From assembly GCA_963682175.1 (NCBI GenBank), contig OY821792.1:30998652-31062651 (forward strand): a DNA stretch of 64,000 bases, in the 5' to 3' direction. The translations under genes and the position numbers were made by a program. The DNA comes from Triglochin maritima (lineage: Eukaryota; Streptophyta; Magnoliopsida; Alismatales; Juncaginaceae). The notes under the pieces were generated by a model that saw nothing but the letters and a program-made list of their open reading frames with translations, was not told the DNA's origin and searched no databases. Positions 1-12,691 of this stretch are shown piece by piece (position 1 is the first letter of the stretch; every line of letters starts with the position of its first letter).

Positions 1-621
1 AGACTTGAGAGCAGTATCATTGCTGGAACAACACAACAGATTCAAGGTGTTGCTTTATCCACTAGGTAGTGGTGATTTGGCACTGGTTTCTATTGTCATA
101 ATTAAATGTTCAGTGAACCATGTTGGCACAAGAAAGATTGGATCCGATCTGCACTTTAAGCATTAGACATAGCAGCACAGGGGGGTTATTAGGGTATGGG
201 CCAGGCCTTGTAGATCCTAATTTCTTTCAAACACTGGTATAGAAAAGATGAAATCATGCAAAATACAAGAACCGTTTGGAAGAATCAACAATTGCAGCAT
301 GTTAATGTCTTTCATAAACAATTTACAGTTCAATATGATGTAATAGCACTTGTCCACTACACACCATACTCGTCATTGCAAAAGTAACAACTAGGACATA
401 ATAACATTACAAGATTGCTTAATTGTCTTGAGTGACATTGTTAAATGTTAAGTTCCTTAGTGAAAAGGTGGTGTTCTTCTATATTCCTCTACATTTGGTT
501 GCTTCTTGTAGGTGATGTTAAAGAGTATCTTCAAAATGGTATGTAATAGATTTGTTCTATGGCCTTTGGAATTAAAGATGATTTCACCAAACAAACAAAA
601 ACTTGTTACAAACTTGTATAC
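1..621 (-). other. QTRT1: Intron 4 of QTRT1 (open to the left edge)
   Basis: The donor GTATAC at 621-616 (minus) follows exon 4. I found no continuation of the TGT protein between it and position 1, so this stretch is read as intron. The short ORFs here have no coding character. Confidence 0.6.
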
Positions 622-2177
<1,556 letters not shown>

Positions 2178-2286
2178 GGTGGGTTCGGAGCGGAAAGGGT
2201 CGAGTCGTTTGCCGGCAGCGGCGGCGGCGGTGGCGGCTGAAGTGGGAAGCAAGAGGAGAGTCGAAGACCGGAAACAACGGCTCCCG

Positions 2287-2295
2287 CTTTATATA
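2287..2295 (-). promoter_or_regulatory. QTRT1: TATA box of QTRT1
   Basis: Minus-strand TATATAAAG lies 110 nt upstream of the QTRT1 ATG, with a GC-rich CCG-repeat leader between them. Position and sequence fit a plant core promoter. Confidence 0.6.
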
Positions 2296-2390
2296 TGCGC
2301 ACTCGCTGCTTCGTATCGTTGGCGGGTAATCGGGTCGGGTGTGCATGCAACAAACTCGTCCAAGTGAAAATTACTTTTCTTTTGTTTTTG

Positions 2391-2836
2391 TAAGACCCAA
2401 GGGTGGTCTTTTTCGGGTGCCCGAAATGCTCTCCCTTAATGGGAGGACGGATCCGGGCGGGATCCGTTTGGAAATCTGTCAGGGCGTCCAATCCAGGGGG
2501 ACACGTGGCCCTCCCAATTGGGTGGATTTTTTTTTGTTTTTGATTTATTGTGTTTCAAAAATGTTAAAAGTATTTAAAATCGTTTTTTCAAAAAAAAATA
2601 AACTATTTTTTTATTTGTTTAGGTAAAATACAAAAAAATTGACAGTTTTTTTGTATTTTACCTAAAATTGATCCCCAAGTGACGTGGAGGGGAGAGAATG
2701 TAAGACGTTTTAGTTATTTCTGGGTGTGGTTAAGAAAAATTTATGGGGGTTGGTTTGAGCTGACGTGACTGAGAGAGAAAATCGGACGCCCAGACAGTGT
2801 TAATGGTGCTCTAAAAACTTGGGGTTGGGGTCTTAG
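2391..2836. mobile_element. MITE-like repeat upstream of QTRT1
   Basis: The outer ends are inverted: TAAGACCCAAGG on the left and CTTGGGGTTGGGGTCTTA on the right. The core contains a long AT hairpin. An inner stretch near 2660-2700 (GATCCCCAAGTGACGTGGAGG) is related, inverted, to 58290-58330 of the Harbinger-like shell on the right of the window. The inner end AATGGTGCTCTAA also resembles Tourist/Harbinger ends. I could not settle the exact boundaries or the target duplication. No coding capacity. Confidence 0.5.
2618..2666. repeat. Perfect 21-bp hairpin
   Basis: Arms 2618-2638 and 2646-2666 are exact reverse complements (TTTAGGTAAAATAC followed by seven A), with a 7-nt loop TTGACAG. It forms the centre of the surrounding MITE-like repeat. 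Confidence 0.9.
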
Positions 2837-3220
2837 AGATTAACATATTTTGAACGAAAATACACCTTTTAAGGTGATTAATCGAATTTACGACGGTAAA
2901 TCAACAACTAAATTGAAGATTGGAACTGAACGTGGTTGTAATCCCCTCTCCTGACCATTCCACCCTGGTTTGGTGGGTGTCTGGTAGGAAAGCGTTTACA
3001 TCGAGTATTGTGGGTCAAAAGACTCAAAATTGTGTTTAAGGAAACTAGGCTTGCTAACTTTAACCGGTATGCGTGATATTGCAATAAAATTAGATAATCT
3101 TTGTAAAACCTCCTAATTAATCGAATTAGCAAGACCTTGAGTGATATAATGAAAAGCACATTATACCAATATAAAATCTACAATTTCAACCAATGATTTG
3201 AGTTGAGGCGGATTTGGAGA
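2837..3220. other. Intergenic spacer, nothing recognised
   Basis: Between the MITE-like repeat and the first solo LTR. AT-rich with no convincing ORF, RNA gene or repeat. Confidence 0.6.
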
Positions 3221-3893
3221 TAAGATGTGAGATCCTAATCTTAATTGGCTTTTAATTATTGTTTAGGTGGGGTTTAGGAGGAGTTAGATGGAGTGGAGAA
3301 GATTGGATAGTGTGGATGTTGTGATGGATGGGTTTTGAGGTGAGCCATCTCTCACTCTCTCTCACGCCTCTCATTTCTCCCACACTCTCTCTCTGTGTTG
3401 AGCTCCAGCGGGAGGTGATGAATCCAGCGAAGAAGAGAGGATCGACGAGTATTGGGTTGGTGGCGAGGTGAGTCGGTTCTCAAACCAACTCTTCTCATTT
3501 GGTTCTCCTTCTTTCTCTCTCTCAACCCGTCTCGTCTGCAGTGGTTGTGGTTGGGGAAGTGATCGACGAAGGTGGTTGTGGATCGACGAGGTGTGGTGGT
3601 CGTTGATCGAGCGAGAGGTGCTTTAGTGGATCGTATTTGGGGAGGAGTGCTCGTGGAAGCACCGTCGAGGTTTTTCGAAGGTTTCTTCAAACCTTCACGG
3701 TATGTCAAACTTGTAGTTGTAGCTCACCTTTGTTGTGTGAGTATTTGGAAGTCGACGGTAGGCCAAAAGACTTGTCGCAAGCAATCGTGCAACAGAATTT
3801 ACTCCTGGATTGGTCAACCGGTTGGTGCAAATAGTCGATCGTTCCTAGTGAGAATTCGGGTTTCTGCCTCACACCGGTCGAACGATGTCATTG

Positions 3894-4420
3894 GGCGGTC
3901 GACCGGTTGTGCATTTGAGGCAAGCATAGTTGGTTTCGGTTGAACGGAGCCTCGTTGTCGTTCGACCGTGTGCACTATTGTAGGTCAGTTGGGCGTTGAC
4001 CATCTAAACGGTCGACCGCCTGTTTGACTTATCCGACCGATGACTTAAGTTGAATAGTGGTTTGGTTCGACCGAAGGTGGTTTGGTCGACCGGTGTTGAT
4101 TGGATGTGATGGTGGATTTTACTGGTGGAATTCGGTCGACCGAGAGTGCTCAGGGGTTCGACCGGTTGATGATGTTGAGCGATGGTGGATTTTATTGGCG
4201 GGTTTCGGTCGAACGGGTCCCCTTTGTCGTTCGACCGATTGGTCATTATGTTCGTTGAACCTGGGAGGCGACCTTCTAAACGGTCGATCGGTCCTTGACT
4301 TTGGTTCGACCGAACGTGTGTTATTGGTGGGAATTGTTCGACCGATGGAGTGTCAGTCGAGGCAATTGCCCTGTTTTAGTGAGATTCGGTCGACCAGGAC
4401 TCTTGGTTCGGTCGACCGTT
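3894..4420. repeat. GGTCGACC palindrome cluster (copy A)
   Basis: Six exact GGTCGACC palindromes, mostly inside CGGTCGACCG, plus many one-base variants (GGTCGAAC, GTTCGACC), at irregular spacing of about 20-120 bp within solo LTR A. Confidence 0.85.
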
Positions 4421-4530
4421 TGTGTCCAGTTTTGCACATTAGAGGTGTGGTTGTTGTGGTCGTCTGTGTGGGGCGAGTTGTGGTGCCGATGTTCTTCCGA
4501 CAAGTGTGTTAGTAAGCACGGGTGTTGCGG

Positions 4531-4920
4531 TGGTTGGGTGAAAAAGCTCTGGAACCCCGGAACTGTTGTAAGAGCTGTTGTTGGGTGAAAAAGTCTTGGA
4601 GCCCAGTTAGTTTCTACGGGGTTGGGTGAAAAAACCTTAGAGCTCCGTAGTGCATTCAAGTTGGGTGAAAGAGCGCTGAAGCCTGAGCATGGACTGCGTG
4701 ATAAGGGTTGGGTGAAAAAGCCCTGGAGCCCTTAGACATTTGGGTTGGGTGAAAAAGTCATGGAGCCCTGGTTGTGTCGTGGTAGCTGCGGTTGGGTGAA
4801 AAAGTCATGGAGCCCAGCTTGATGACGTTGAGTGTTGCGGTGGTTGGGTGAAAAAGTCGTGGAGCCCCGTAACTCTGTGTAGGAGTTGTGGTTGGGTGAA
4901 AAAGTCATGGAACCCAGCAT
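4531..4920 (+). repeat. Nine-unit minisatellite in LTR A
   Basis: Nine imperfect units carry the core GTTGGGTGAAAAAGTC followed by TGGAGCCC, spaced about 35-50 bp. Sister LTRs B and C have different repeats at the equivalent place. Confidence 0.85.
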
Positions 4921-5307
4921 TGTTGTTTGTGTTTTTCTTTGTTGGTAGAATTGCATGTTAGAGTGATTCAGTTTCATGCATTGTAGAGTTTGACATACGA
5001 GGTTTCCTTCTGGAAACTCAGGTATTGTTGCATGTTTGTTTTTCAGGCCGTGATCGGCGTTAGGGGGTGGTGTCCGAGGAGAGGAGCGCTGCTACCAGAT
5101 CCAGCTTCTCTCATTTTGAGATCGGGATGATTACTTGTAGTTGTATAGTCTTTTTGATGTAATCACACTTTTGAAATACTCGGATATATATATATATATA
5201 TATTATACGGTGGTGCACATGTTTCCTTGTATTTGAGTAATATTGTCTGTTTGATTGTATGTTATAAAATTTTAAATTCTTCCGTTGTTTGAAGATGTTA
5301 CGTAAGA

Positions 5308-5905
5308 TCTCTCGAATTTTTTCTTTAGAAGCAATTCCAACAACTTATGCTCGACGGAAAAAGAGGAGACCAATCACCAAAATTGTGAATGTATGTCTGC
5401 AATTTCGAGTAAAAATATATTTATTCATGATAATTTATCCATTACTTTGTAATTAACTTTCGTAAGACAAGTAGGTGGCTAAAATTTAAGCCACCATTTT
5501 GTTTGAATAATGTCAATGTGAGGTTTGTCTATTCGAGCATCTCTGTTATGCTTTGTGTTTGCTTATCGAGTACATTGCAAAGTCGTACGATGGTAGACAC
5601 CACATATTGTTTAGCCGACGCGTTTTGGTGAGACGAAGGATGTTAGTGGCGAACGTATTTAGTCGAAGGTTGATTTCCATACCAAACAAAGGTTAAGAGT
5701 CTAATCCGTAGTTAATTTTTCAATCTCATGTTGGGTTGGTTGCGGTAATGCGGTTCCCACCCATGGACGCCATCTACAAAATGGAGCTATTTAATACATG
5801 TGTAAACGACATGCCCACGACATTGAATTTTCAATCAAGGAAACTTCCTCAAAGCCCACACACGATTGGATTAAAAAGAAGAAGTAAAATAAGGTCTCGG
5901 CGATG
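5308..5905. other. Spacer between the two solo LTRs
   Basis: Unique-looking AT-rich DNA with no ORF above background and no recognised element. Confidence 0.55.
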
Positions 5906-5910
5906 GTAAT

Positions 5911-8055
5911 TGTAACATCCCATAACAGCGGGAATTTAAAAATCATTAATAAGACATCAGAGACCAATAATCAAAGACGAGACTGTTACTTCTTATCAAA
6001 TACATAAGCGGTGCACAATATTACATCAAAATTTGTCAAAACGATACATGATTACAACAGAACAACAAAGGGAGATACAAGTAATCATGTCGACCTCAGT
6101 GGTCCGAAAGAGAGGATCCGATCCCAAGATGCGCGTGTATGCTGATCACCACCCAACTAGACCTACTGCGGTCATGAAAAAGATATAGCAACAACGCCTG
6201 AGTTTCCATAAGGAAACCCCGTATGCCCAGCTCACCTATATGCATGCAGTAGTACAAATGAACATATCATACTATTAGCATGTCATGTCATCAACAGTAA
6301 GGAAAATAGTTCCCCCGAAGGGTAACACAGGACATCAGTCCGACAATCATCATCGAGTCTCCCAATGAGACCTACCGTAGGCACATACGGTCTAACGAAA
6401 CATGACGTAACACTTCCCACACGCGGCTACACTAATCATGAGGTTCGGCGAAGAGCATCCGCCAAGTCCGCGTCATAAGAAACAGATCTGTAACTTCGTG
6501 GTCGAAACCACATCAACGGAGTCGTCGCTCGGTCAGTCCATCAATCATCATCTCGGTAGGTGCACATCTGAGGAACATAGCCGGAATAACATCGGCCCAT
6601 CAATCATCATCACCGGAACAACATCGACGACATCACCAAAACAGCATCGGTGATCCATCAATACGTCCGGCACAGCATCAGACGGGTCCAGACCGAAGTC
6701 TGTCAGGTCATCAGGCTCCACGAGCCGCAAACACCAAACACGCCACTATAAAAGCAGGGCAGCGACCTTCGTAGCCACATAGGCTGGTAGTCACCTCACC
6801 CAACGACAGTTGCGTGTCCGCACATCATCATACAATTGGGATCCAGGATCCCTCAGGACTGTTACTCTACAATGAGTCCAAACAATCCATCACATTAGTC
6901 ACGATCCATACATGGAGGTGACGCGTCCCGAACACCCACACTCTTCCACACGGCGGTCCCTGGGCAGGCACGCGTACGCGCCCACTGTCACCTCCCGGCT
7001 CACGCACAAGGCGAGGACACGAGTTTCCGTGGACAGAGTTGGCATCCTAAAAGGACCAGGAATTCAGTCTTGTGCAAAAACGGTCGACCGAAAGAGGCAA
7101 CTCGGTCGACCGCTTCCACAAGGAAATCGGCCGACCGAAAGTCTGCAACGGTCGAACTCTTTGCGCAAAACTTAAGTCTCAACGGTCGAACAGAAATCTA
7201 AAACCGGTTGACCGATACGAGGTCAAAATCCGGAGTCTGGTCAACATCAATTCAATACTACCGGTCGACCGACTCAGGGGTCTCGGTCGACCGAAAACTA
7301 CCAGGGCATCCTAGCAGTTCTAAGTCATAAACAGTCGAACGCATAGAAATAATCGGTCGAACAAACATGCATTTCTACGCAGTATACTTAAGTTCCGGTC
7401 GAACAACCACAATGAACCGGTCGACCGAAAACAAACAGGCAATCTGATCCACCGGCAAAATGCACGACCGGTCGACCGCCACAAGGCATCGTTCGACTGG
7501 TGATGGTTAAAATCGGCAAAATACGCTACATTCGGTCGACCGCCCGAAGGGACCCGGTCGACAGTTAGTCGTCTTCAACCTTGCGCCAGCCAAGGATTTG
7601 CGCAAAACTCGTCGCCGGGGAGGTCTTCGACCTCCCCCGACCAACCAACAAGACCCTCCAACGAGGGTGAGCAACCACAAAACACACTAGAAGTCGACAT
7701 ACCTCAAGGAAACGACGAAACTCGTCGGAGCATCGCACGTGCACGCCGTCTCCGAACCTCCTCGTGCGTCCACCTCCGCACGCCTACACCACCGGGGTCG
7801 ACTCCTCCGCTGCTATCGCTGGACAAGGAAAAGAGTGAGAGAGAGAGCAAGTGGAATGAGAGAAGAAGGAAGGAATAAAGAGAGAAAAACGTCTCTCTTA
7901 ACCCCACCCAAACCCATCATCACAGCCCCTTCAACCCATCCCCTACCCGGCTTAAACTCCTCTATCCCCGTGCACCCACTGTGCAACTCCATTTCCCCAT
8001 GCAAAACCTTCTCCTAATCACCATTAACCCTAAGCAAGGGTTTAGGGACATAACA
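5911..8055 (-). mobile_element. Solo LTR, family 1, copy B (inverted)
   Basis: On the plus strand it begins TGTAACATCC and ends GACATAACA, flanked by the exact 5-bp duplication GTAAT at 5906-5910 and 8056-8060. Read on the minus strand it aligns along its length with copies A and C: the CGGTCGACCG cluster, the segment GTCCACGGAAAC, the segment CCCAGGGACCGCCGTGTG, and the end near GGTTTCCTTATGGAA. No internal region is attached, so it is a solo LTR. Short ORFs inside it are not genes. Confidence 0.9.
7082..7560. repeat. GGTCGACC palindrome cluster (copy B)
   Basis: Seven exact GGTCGACC palindromes plus several one-base variants in 480 bp, corresponding to the cluster of copy A on the other strand. 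Confidence 0.85.
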
Positions 8056-8060
8056 GTAAT

Positions 8061-8762
8061 TGCCAGAAGATGAAGACTACTATCTGCGTTGTTTGATTTA
8101 AACGTACATGGCTTTTGTATAAAAAAATCGGAAAGGAAGGTCGTGGTGACGATGATTGCTAGATGGTGAAGACTACCAAATTTTTTCTTGTAATTACCCC
8201 CAACAATGTCAAATTCCCTAATATTGGTGCACCTTCGCGAGAAAAACACACGCTCATTTGATCATTATTACCAAGATAAAATACTTAATTAGTCAACCTT
8301 TGAACAAGAAACAATGAAATTATTATTCGTGTTGACACAACCCAAATTAGATAAAAAACACAAACAATATAACTAAAGTCGCGACAACCACCTTAAGAAT
8401 GATGGTCGTCATCAATGAGTTTTTTTATAATGAAAAAGAAGAGTTAAATGTTTGGTTTTCTATCATCGTCATTGTAACATTGATGGTTTACATTTTAAAA
8501 ATGTCAATGCACTTCCAAACAATTTGACAATAATCATGTCTCAACAAACACTATGTTTAGGTGTAAAAAATTGAATTCGGAGTCAGATATAACATATCTC
8601 GTTATAAAAAATCGTCATGGTACCAATTAATTTTATGACAAGAACCTATAAATGTCCACCCAAACACGCTACAACGTATCATTATGTTTGCATTTTGCAT
8701 ACACCATCGTACAATCCTAAGAATTGCACATCCGTTTTATACAATACAAAAAAAACATACAC
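8061..8762. other. Spacer left of the MULE
   Basis: AT-rich DNA without a supported gene. The last 8 bases (8763-8770, AATTTTTA) are the left target duplication of the MULE. Confidence 0.55.
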
Positions 8763-8770
8763 AATTTTTA

Positions 8771-8831
8771 CTGAACTGCTATTCGTCGCCGTAAAACTAC
8801 TTAAATCGCCCGTAAGATTACCATTTTGCCC
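8771..8831 (+). repeat. MULE left terminal inverted repeat
   Basis: 61 bp, imperfectly inverted relative to 22075-22135. It probably also serves as the promoter of the PMD gene, whose first exon starts at 8918. Confidence 0.85.
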
Positions 8832-8917
8832 CTCTGCCCTTTCTACTAATATAACTCCTCATTTCACTCTTTTAACACAACTTTCTCTTCATATCACACT
8901 TTTATTCACCAAATAGA

Positions 8918-11469
8918 ATGTCTCGGAGGCCAGGGAAAGAGCCAGCGGAGACCCCTGACTACTCACATCTGGTAAATTACCTTGTTTATTTCAATTAATT
9001 TAAAAAAAACATTTTTGAGTCGGGCGGTCGCGGGAGACGCCCGACCCAATGAACAGACGTCTGCGGGAGACGTCTCCCACGTACGGTAGGCGTCTCCCGC
9101 AGACGCCCGGTTTTTTTATTTTATTTTATTATTTTATAAATTGTGATAAATTTTAAATAAATTGAATATTATGTTAATAATGAGTTAAATTAGTTTAGTA
9201 AATCGTTTATTGATTATAAAATGTGATAATTAATAAATAAATCGCTAAATAAATTGATTATTATGTTAGTAATTAGTTGTGTACGATTTTAGTAAAAGAT
9301 TATTGATTAATTGTGATAATTGCTAAATTAATAGATTATTCAGTTAATAATTAGTTTAATTATTTTAGTAAATTCATTAATAAATTTGTATTTTTAAAAT
9401 TGAATTAATAGTCATCGGTTACCGTGGAGGAAAAGGGAAATCAATTCCCTTATGCGCGGTACGTAGTATAGCAGACGAGTCAGGTCCTCGTCATCCACGT
9501 AGACGTGGTATTTCTGCTTCAGTTAGGAGAGAGAGAGATCTGTTACGTCGTCGTCAGACACCTGGAGAGTCTTTCGACGACGAGGATGATTCAGATGAGC
9601 TGAGGAGTCACGACGACGGTGACGATGGGGGCCGATACGACTTGGGGTCACAGGAGGAGGCGGTACATCAGGCCGGTCGAGGACGGGGGCGACACGGTGG
9701 TCCTTCATCTGAGTGGGTCATTAGGAAGGATCGAGGTGGCCGGTTTGTGACCGGTGATTCGAGTTCGTGCACTGCAGACGCCCGAGCTCAGAAGAAGAAG
9801 AGGGGTGATGACGAGTCTTGGATCGTCACGGATATTATTCCCGGTGGTCCTGTAGATGGCAGTGTCATTCCGAGTTTCGGAGTCCACGTCGCCAGACGCA
9901 TCTGGGATGGCGAGGAGCGGAAGGTTTTGAAGTGCCATAATCGGCACAGAGCCTGTACGACATTGCAGGCATGGCGCTCAGTGATGACTGTGGATATGAC
10001 GGCGACCGTGGTTGACAGTGGATTGGGTCATTTGTCGTACAACATGTTTTCCTGCATCGACATGCCGTTGATTTCGGCATTCGTGGAGCGGTGGCAGCCT
10101 GACACCAACACTTTCCACTTGCCGTTCGGAGAGATGACGATCATGTTGCATGACGTCTTTCAGATTCTTCACATTCCTGTTGAGGGTCCCATGGTCAGTA
10201 CGCAGGCGTCGACATCTGAGCTGAAGTTATATGTATCTGAGTTGTTGGGTGTCAGCCTGGAGGGTCTTGGGCGGGATAGCTCATTTTGGAGTGGCGGTGG
10301 TGTTAGTATCGACGCTGTGGACGAGTGTTGCAGACGGGGGCGACCACCACGGACTGAGGATACGCAGATGATTGCTTATTTCTTCTTACTGCTAGGCTGC
10401 GTATTGTTTGTCGACAAGAGCGGTTCCAGACTGAGACCACGTGACTTATTGGAGGCGAGGGACCCAGATACCATTGGTGATTACTCATGGGGGTCGGCGA
10501 CGTTGGCATATCTGTATCGCCAGCTGGGCATATCTAGTCGTGCTGATTGTGGTCAGATTACGGGTTGTCTTACACTGCTGCAGGCTTGGATATATGAGTA
10601 TTTTCCTGCTTTCCGCCCACATCGTGAGCGGAAGATTGTTGAGCGTGGTCATCCTCGTTCGCGTATGTGGGTTGTCCGGGCCGAGGATAAGAGCGAGAGT
10701 CGACTTATTTCTATTCGTAGACGACTAGATCAGATGACTGCATCGCAGGTATATAATGTATATATGATTCACGTTTATTTAAATTTAATTTTATTATTAT
10801 TATTAACGTATAAACGTTTAGGTGGAGTGGTTACCGTATGGTCCCGAGCCTGCTGTAGCTGTCCCGAGGACTACATTTGCCGACATTATTCGTTATAGGG
10901 ATATCACAGAGCCTTATATACCTGATCGCGTGTTACGTCAGTTAGGTTACATTCAGGTGATCCCGGTTGACATCCCGACGCCCGAGCATGCAGTACGGTC
11001 TGCGACTGCGACGATGTACGACGTCAGGCACAACGTTTCGTCTGCGGAATCGGTTTGGAGGACATTTCCGAGACTAGGACGACTACACCTGGCCGATCTG
11101 AGTCGTAGCCGCGACCCCTCCACCTGTGCTCCAGATTATTTGCAGTGGTTCAGTAGGTGCTCACATCCACTACTCGTACGCGGTATCATTCCGAGACCGA
11201 AGAGAGCACTGGATAGGACATGTGCCGATGCGGTAAGTTTATCTAATTTTATATTTAATTGTAAAGTATATTTTGTTATTGTACGCTAATTTCTATTTTA
11301 CATACAGTGGATGAGTAGGGCGATACGGTGTACGCAGTCGTTCTTGCGAGAGAGAGACGTCATGCCGAGTCAGGCGACGAGACTTGCATGTACAGATTGG
11401 GATCGCCTGATCGAGGATTGGAACAGCCATTTGGGCATTTCGGACCATGATTCAGATGCTGAGTTGTAG
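8918..11469 (+). CDS. Plant mobile domain (PMD) protein of the MULE
   Basis: Probable exons: 8918-8971 (MSRRPGKEPAETPDYSHL), 9412-10748, 10822-11232 and 11308-11469, ending in TAG. The last three join in phase through good GT-AG sites. The PMD signature (PF10536, MAIN/MAIL1-like) lies around 10000-10200: GLGHLSYNMFSCIDMPLISA, FVERWQPDTNTFHLPFGEMT, LHDVFQILHIPVEG. It continues through AYFFLLLGCVLFVDKSG, LATLAYLYRQLG-like sequence and LQAWIYEYFPAF. The N-terminal part is Arg/Asp-rich and low complexity. Host MAIN-type PMD proteins act in meristem genome stability and silencing; a transposon-borne copy has unknown function. The exon 1-exon 2 join as I read it is one base out of frame with the long ORF, so either the true start differs or there is a small frameshift. 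From 9414 to 11469 the frame is open. Confidence 0.85.
9019..9110. repeat. GC-rich hairpin cluster, left first intron
   Basis: Interleaved inverted repeats built from GTCGGGCG/CGCCCGAC, CAGACGTCTG and GCGGGAGACG/CGTCTCCCGC. They sit in very AT-rich intron sequence just downstream of exon 1 of the PMD gene. The counterpart is at 21808-21922. Confidence 0.8.
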
Positions 11470-11747
11470 TTGTCTTGCTTTTACTTTCGTTTTGTTGCAC
11501 TGTTAGTACATTTGTTGGTATATGCTTATGTTTATTTGTGTACTCTTATTATTTATTTCTGACGAACATATCTTCTACATATTTCTTTGACTATCGTATT
11601 TTTTAATATTTATTTTTCACGAAAAGATTTTCAACTTATTTCTTTAGATATGAAATAATATTTAAATTTAAAATACGGTAAAAAAACAACACGATATAAG
11701 TAGAAATACACGATATATTATACATTACCAAACATTACAAATTACAA

Positions 11748-12691
11748 TCAACGTAACCGGTTCCAATACTTCATCCTACTTTGGTACTGATTCTCCCATC
11801 CAACAACACTCTCATCTCGCATTTGATACCATAAGGTCGCTATAGGAGGTACTGGGAAATCATCAAGTAATTCCAAACGAATAAAATGAGCGTAACTCCC
11901 TAAATGAGCAATGACCAACTCTCTGACAGGCCTCGTCATGGTAGAGGGACACTCCCAGGGTAGAACAGTAAGACACGGGAACAACGAACCATCCGTTCCC
12001 ACTGCGAAATACATGACCACACACTTGTAAAAATTCGCAATAGGAAACAAGTCGGACCAAACCTCCATATAATGATCCTCGCCACAACCTCCCCCGCCCC
12101 AATCAATTCGTTGACGAGCCTCTCTCACATGGCCGAAATAGACTGTCTCATAAATAGGATGTGCACCTATCTCATTAGAAATTGCACGACGAGCGTACGA
12201 CCAGTTCTCCTGACCACCATGAAAGACATCGGCAACACATCGAATCCACAGTTGCCATCAGCACGTACGTCATTCCACCTTTGCAGAAATGACAAAATGA
12301 TTCCTGGCAGTCTATCATTATATGGGAAGTTGTCCACGTCAACCCGTCCGGACACTGTAAGGTAGGTAAATAACAATTCATTAAAACAACAAAATTAGGA
12401 GATAATATATTCAACCCCATTTAGATTACTAATATATATTAAATAACATAACAACAAAGATATCGACATACCAGAAGATCTTGTGCCCGTATTCAAGGAT
12501 GATCGAGACGAATTAGACCGACGACCCCTGCTTCCACTACTGCCAGACCGACCACGACCCCTGCTCCCACTACTGCCAGACCGACCACGACCTCGCTCAG
12601 CATACTCGAAGGCACTCGGGTCTCGACGTGTCGACTTTCCCCTAGGTCGACCTCGTACCTTAGTATTTTCTTCAGGTTCTCCATAGTTCGA
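11748..12691 (-). pseudogene. C-terminal part of MULE transposase with OTU-like cysteine protease domain
   Basis: This is the downstream half of the transposase gene, cut off by the LTR insertion. The exon 12691-12472 encodes VRGRPRGKSTRRDPSAFEYA and Gly/Ser/Arg-rich repeats. The donor is GTATGTCG and the acceptor lies before 12354; the exon then runs 12354-11748. The OTU signature DVRADGNCGF contains the catalytic Cys. In the next frame follow FHGGQENWSYARR, HPIYETVYFG and VREARQRIDWGG, and near the end YAHFIRLELLDDFPVPPIATLW supplies the candidate catalytic His. A 1-nt deletion directly after NCGF (about 12244) shifts the frame, so the protease cannot be made intact. OTU enzymes remove ubiquitin in hosts; why plant MULE transposases carry them is unknown. 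Confidence 0.85.

Larger units (their letters stand above)
3226..5302 (+). mobile_element. Solo LTR, family 1, copy A
   Basis: Starts TGTGAGATCC and ends GAAGATGTTACG (the expected terminal CA has become CG). It is flanked by the 5-bp direct repeat TAAGA at 3221-3225 and 5303-5307. The 3' end GATGTTAC matches, inverted, the TGTAACATCC start of copy B and the GATGTTACA end of copy C. No internal retrotransposon region follows, so it is a recombined solo LTR. The TGTAACA-type terminus is common in plant Ty3/gypsy elements, but the lineage cannot be proved from LTRs alone. It contains CGGTCGACCG palindromes and a 9-unit minisatellite. Confidence 0.85.

Noticed and set aside
3572..4659. Overlapping ORFs on both strands in the left solo LTR
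   Set aside because: They read through palindrome-rich LTR sequence and the minisatellite. Both strands stay open because of composition, and the copies in LTRs B and C do not keep the frames.
4531..4920. Possible CRISPR-like array (repeats with variable spacers)
   Set aside because: Units are degenerate, spacers are irregular, there are no cas genes, and it lies within an LTR in a plant nuclear genome.
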